Assembly: GCA_042140185.1 (NCBI GenBank)
Contig: CP159477.1
Coordinates: 3,224,001 to 3,288,000 of the forward strand
Length of the DNA: 64,000 bases
Direction: 5' to 3'
Source: JANSXG01 sp024743075
GTDB lineage: Bacteria > Planctomycetota > Phycisphaerae > Phycisphaerales > UBA1924
The notes beneath the pieces are model-generated. The model made no database searches, was not told the DNA's origin, and worked only from the letters and a program-made list of their open reading frames with translations. Shown here piece after piece: positions 63,152-64,000 of this stretch; within the stretch, counting starts at the first letter, position 1; the number at the start of each line of letters is the position of its first letter. Made by a program: the position numbers and the translations under genes.

Positions 63152-64000
63152 GTGGCGAAACCCGCAACTCTGAGTCGTTTCGTTTCTCTCGCCTTGCGTG
63201 TGCCCGCCGCGACGACGTCTGCCGGGGCGGCCCTGGTGGTCTCTGCGATGCTGCTGAGCTCTGCGCCGGTGGCTTCGGCGCAGAACCTGCCACCGGTGAC
63301 GACCGAGCGCCTGAGCGCTTCCCAGCAGACTCAGGTTCGGGAGTATGTGCAGGCGCGGCTGGATACGCTGCGTGCTGGCGATATCTCGAGTGCCGCGGCT
63401 TCGCAGGCGCGACGCGAACTCATCGATCCGATGCGCAACCGCGACGCTTCGGTCGCGATGCGACAGGCGTTTGCTCAGGCCGCATCGGAGCCGCTGGAAG
63501 CGATGGTGCGGGGGACCGACGATCAGGTCGCGGTTGTCGCGCTGCTGATCGCCGGGAACATCGCGGATCGTGCGAGCGTCCCGATTCTCGAGACCGGCCT
63601 CCGTGACAGTCGCGAGCCGGTGCAGATCGGTGCCGCGGCGGGCGCGAAGGCGATGCTGCGAGCCATGAGCGGACGCCTCGGCGGGGCTCAGGCGGACCGG
63701 CAGGAGCGCGTGCAGCGGATCCTGGCCGACCAGCTGGCCCTGACCAAGAGCGGGCATGTGGCGCAGAGTCTGATCGGTGCGTTGACCGCGCTCCCTGAGG
63801 ATCCGGCGTTCATGTCGGTGTCGGGCAGTCTGATCGCGGACGCGATGGCCGGTCAGGCCGGGCTTCGTCGCCGAGGCGTCGCCTCCGCGGACGCGGAACA
63901 GGCCATCGCCGACGGCTGGGCCGGTGCGATGGAGCGTGCGATCGCGGCGCAGCTCGCGTACCAGCGTGCCTCGGCGATCGCGGGTACGGATGTGCCTCGT
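63152..64000 (+). CDS. Exported HEAT-like repeat protein, N-terminal part (3' truncated by window edge)
   Basis: The frame is open from GTG 63152 to the last base (283 codons), so the gene continues beyond the window. A long signal peptide (SAGAALVVSAMLLSSAPVASAQ) is followed by helical sequence. One unit (DDQVAVVALLIAGNIADRASVPILETGLRDSREPVQIGAAAGAKAMLRA) has the look of HEAT-like repeats. No enzyme motif is visible. The ribosome site is weak. Confidence 0.68.
   Translation, partial: MAKPATLSRFVSLALRVPAATTSAGAALVVSAMLLSSAPVASAQNLPPVTTERLSASQQTQVREYVQARLDTLRAGDISSAAASQARRELIDPMRNRDASVAMRQAFAQAASEPLEAMVRGTDDQVAVVALLIAGNIADRASVPILETGLRDSREPVQIGAAAGAKAMLRAMSGRLGGAQADRQERVQRILADQLALTKSGHVAQSLIGALTALPEDPAFMSVSGSLIADAMAGQAGLRRRGVASADAEQAIADGWAGAMERAIAAQLAYQRASAIAGTDVPR

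Overview
The window is 64 kb of GC-rich DNA that most resembles a planctomycete of the Phycisphaerae type. Pointers are a fused aroD-aroE gene, dockerin type I-like calcium repeats on secreted proteins, a planctomycete-style type II secretion locus, a zinc-ribbon membrane protein and a DUF5658 protein. The taxon is inferred from these gene families, not from a marker-gene comparison.

Layout. 1-1150: the end of a DUF4132 protein. 1162-1204: a copy of the tRNA-Asn 3' tail and terminator, with a second copy at 47795-47837 beside the intact tRNA-Asn gene. Between these 43-bp direct repeats lies about 46.6 kb that reads as accessory DNA. 1967-12374: a membrane protein, a very large secreted RHS/YD-repeat protein with an embedded dockerin-like module and an AT-richer C-terminal tip, and an AT-richer exported partner gene. 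12689-23112: a type II secretion locus in two divergent operons (L-M-TPR lipoprotein leftward; D-E-F-G-H-I-J-K-C rightward). 23264-31272: a putative nuclease, a matrixin metalloprotease with a lipoprotein, a histone-H1-like/HARE-HTH DNA-binding pair, a serine beta-lactamase-like hydrolase and an SRAP-family DNA-protein crosslink protein. 31332-37449: a sigma-like/replication-like trio, an unknown gene and a four-gene large serine recombinase operon with DUF2924. 37643-38944: a secreted beta-propeller-like protein ending in dockerin repeats. 39079-47303: a restriction block with an Mrr-type endonuclease facing a type I R-M operon (hsdR-hsdS-prrC-like-hsdM) that carries an anticodon nuclease. 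From 47831 on the content is mostly core: tRNA-Asn, rpmE with a highly structured leader, prfA, an HI0933-type flavoprotein, aroD-aroE, an ACP/dehydratase cluster, purM, a flippase-like membrane protein, a long TPR protein and the start of a secreted HEAT-like protein that runs off the end.

How the parts may work together. The T2SS is the obvious export route for the RHS protein, the matrixin and the dockerin protein, all of which have signal peptides. The RHS gene and the dockerin-protein gene share a promoter/leader element with the same 14-base hairpin core, so they may be co-regulated. The type I system with its anticodon nuclease, the Mrr enzyme, a putative PD-(D/E)xK protein and the recombinase cassette make 23-47 kb look like a defence and mobility region.

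Quality warning. Six genes are each split by exactly one missing base (RHS, gspC, an unknown gene at 33.8 kb, hsdR, aroD-aroE and the TPR protein). At least three sites lie at short homopolymers. All six have the same sign, which points to base-deletion errors in the assembly more than to six real pseudogenes.
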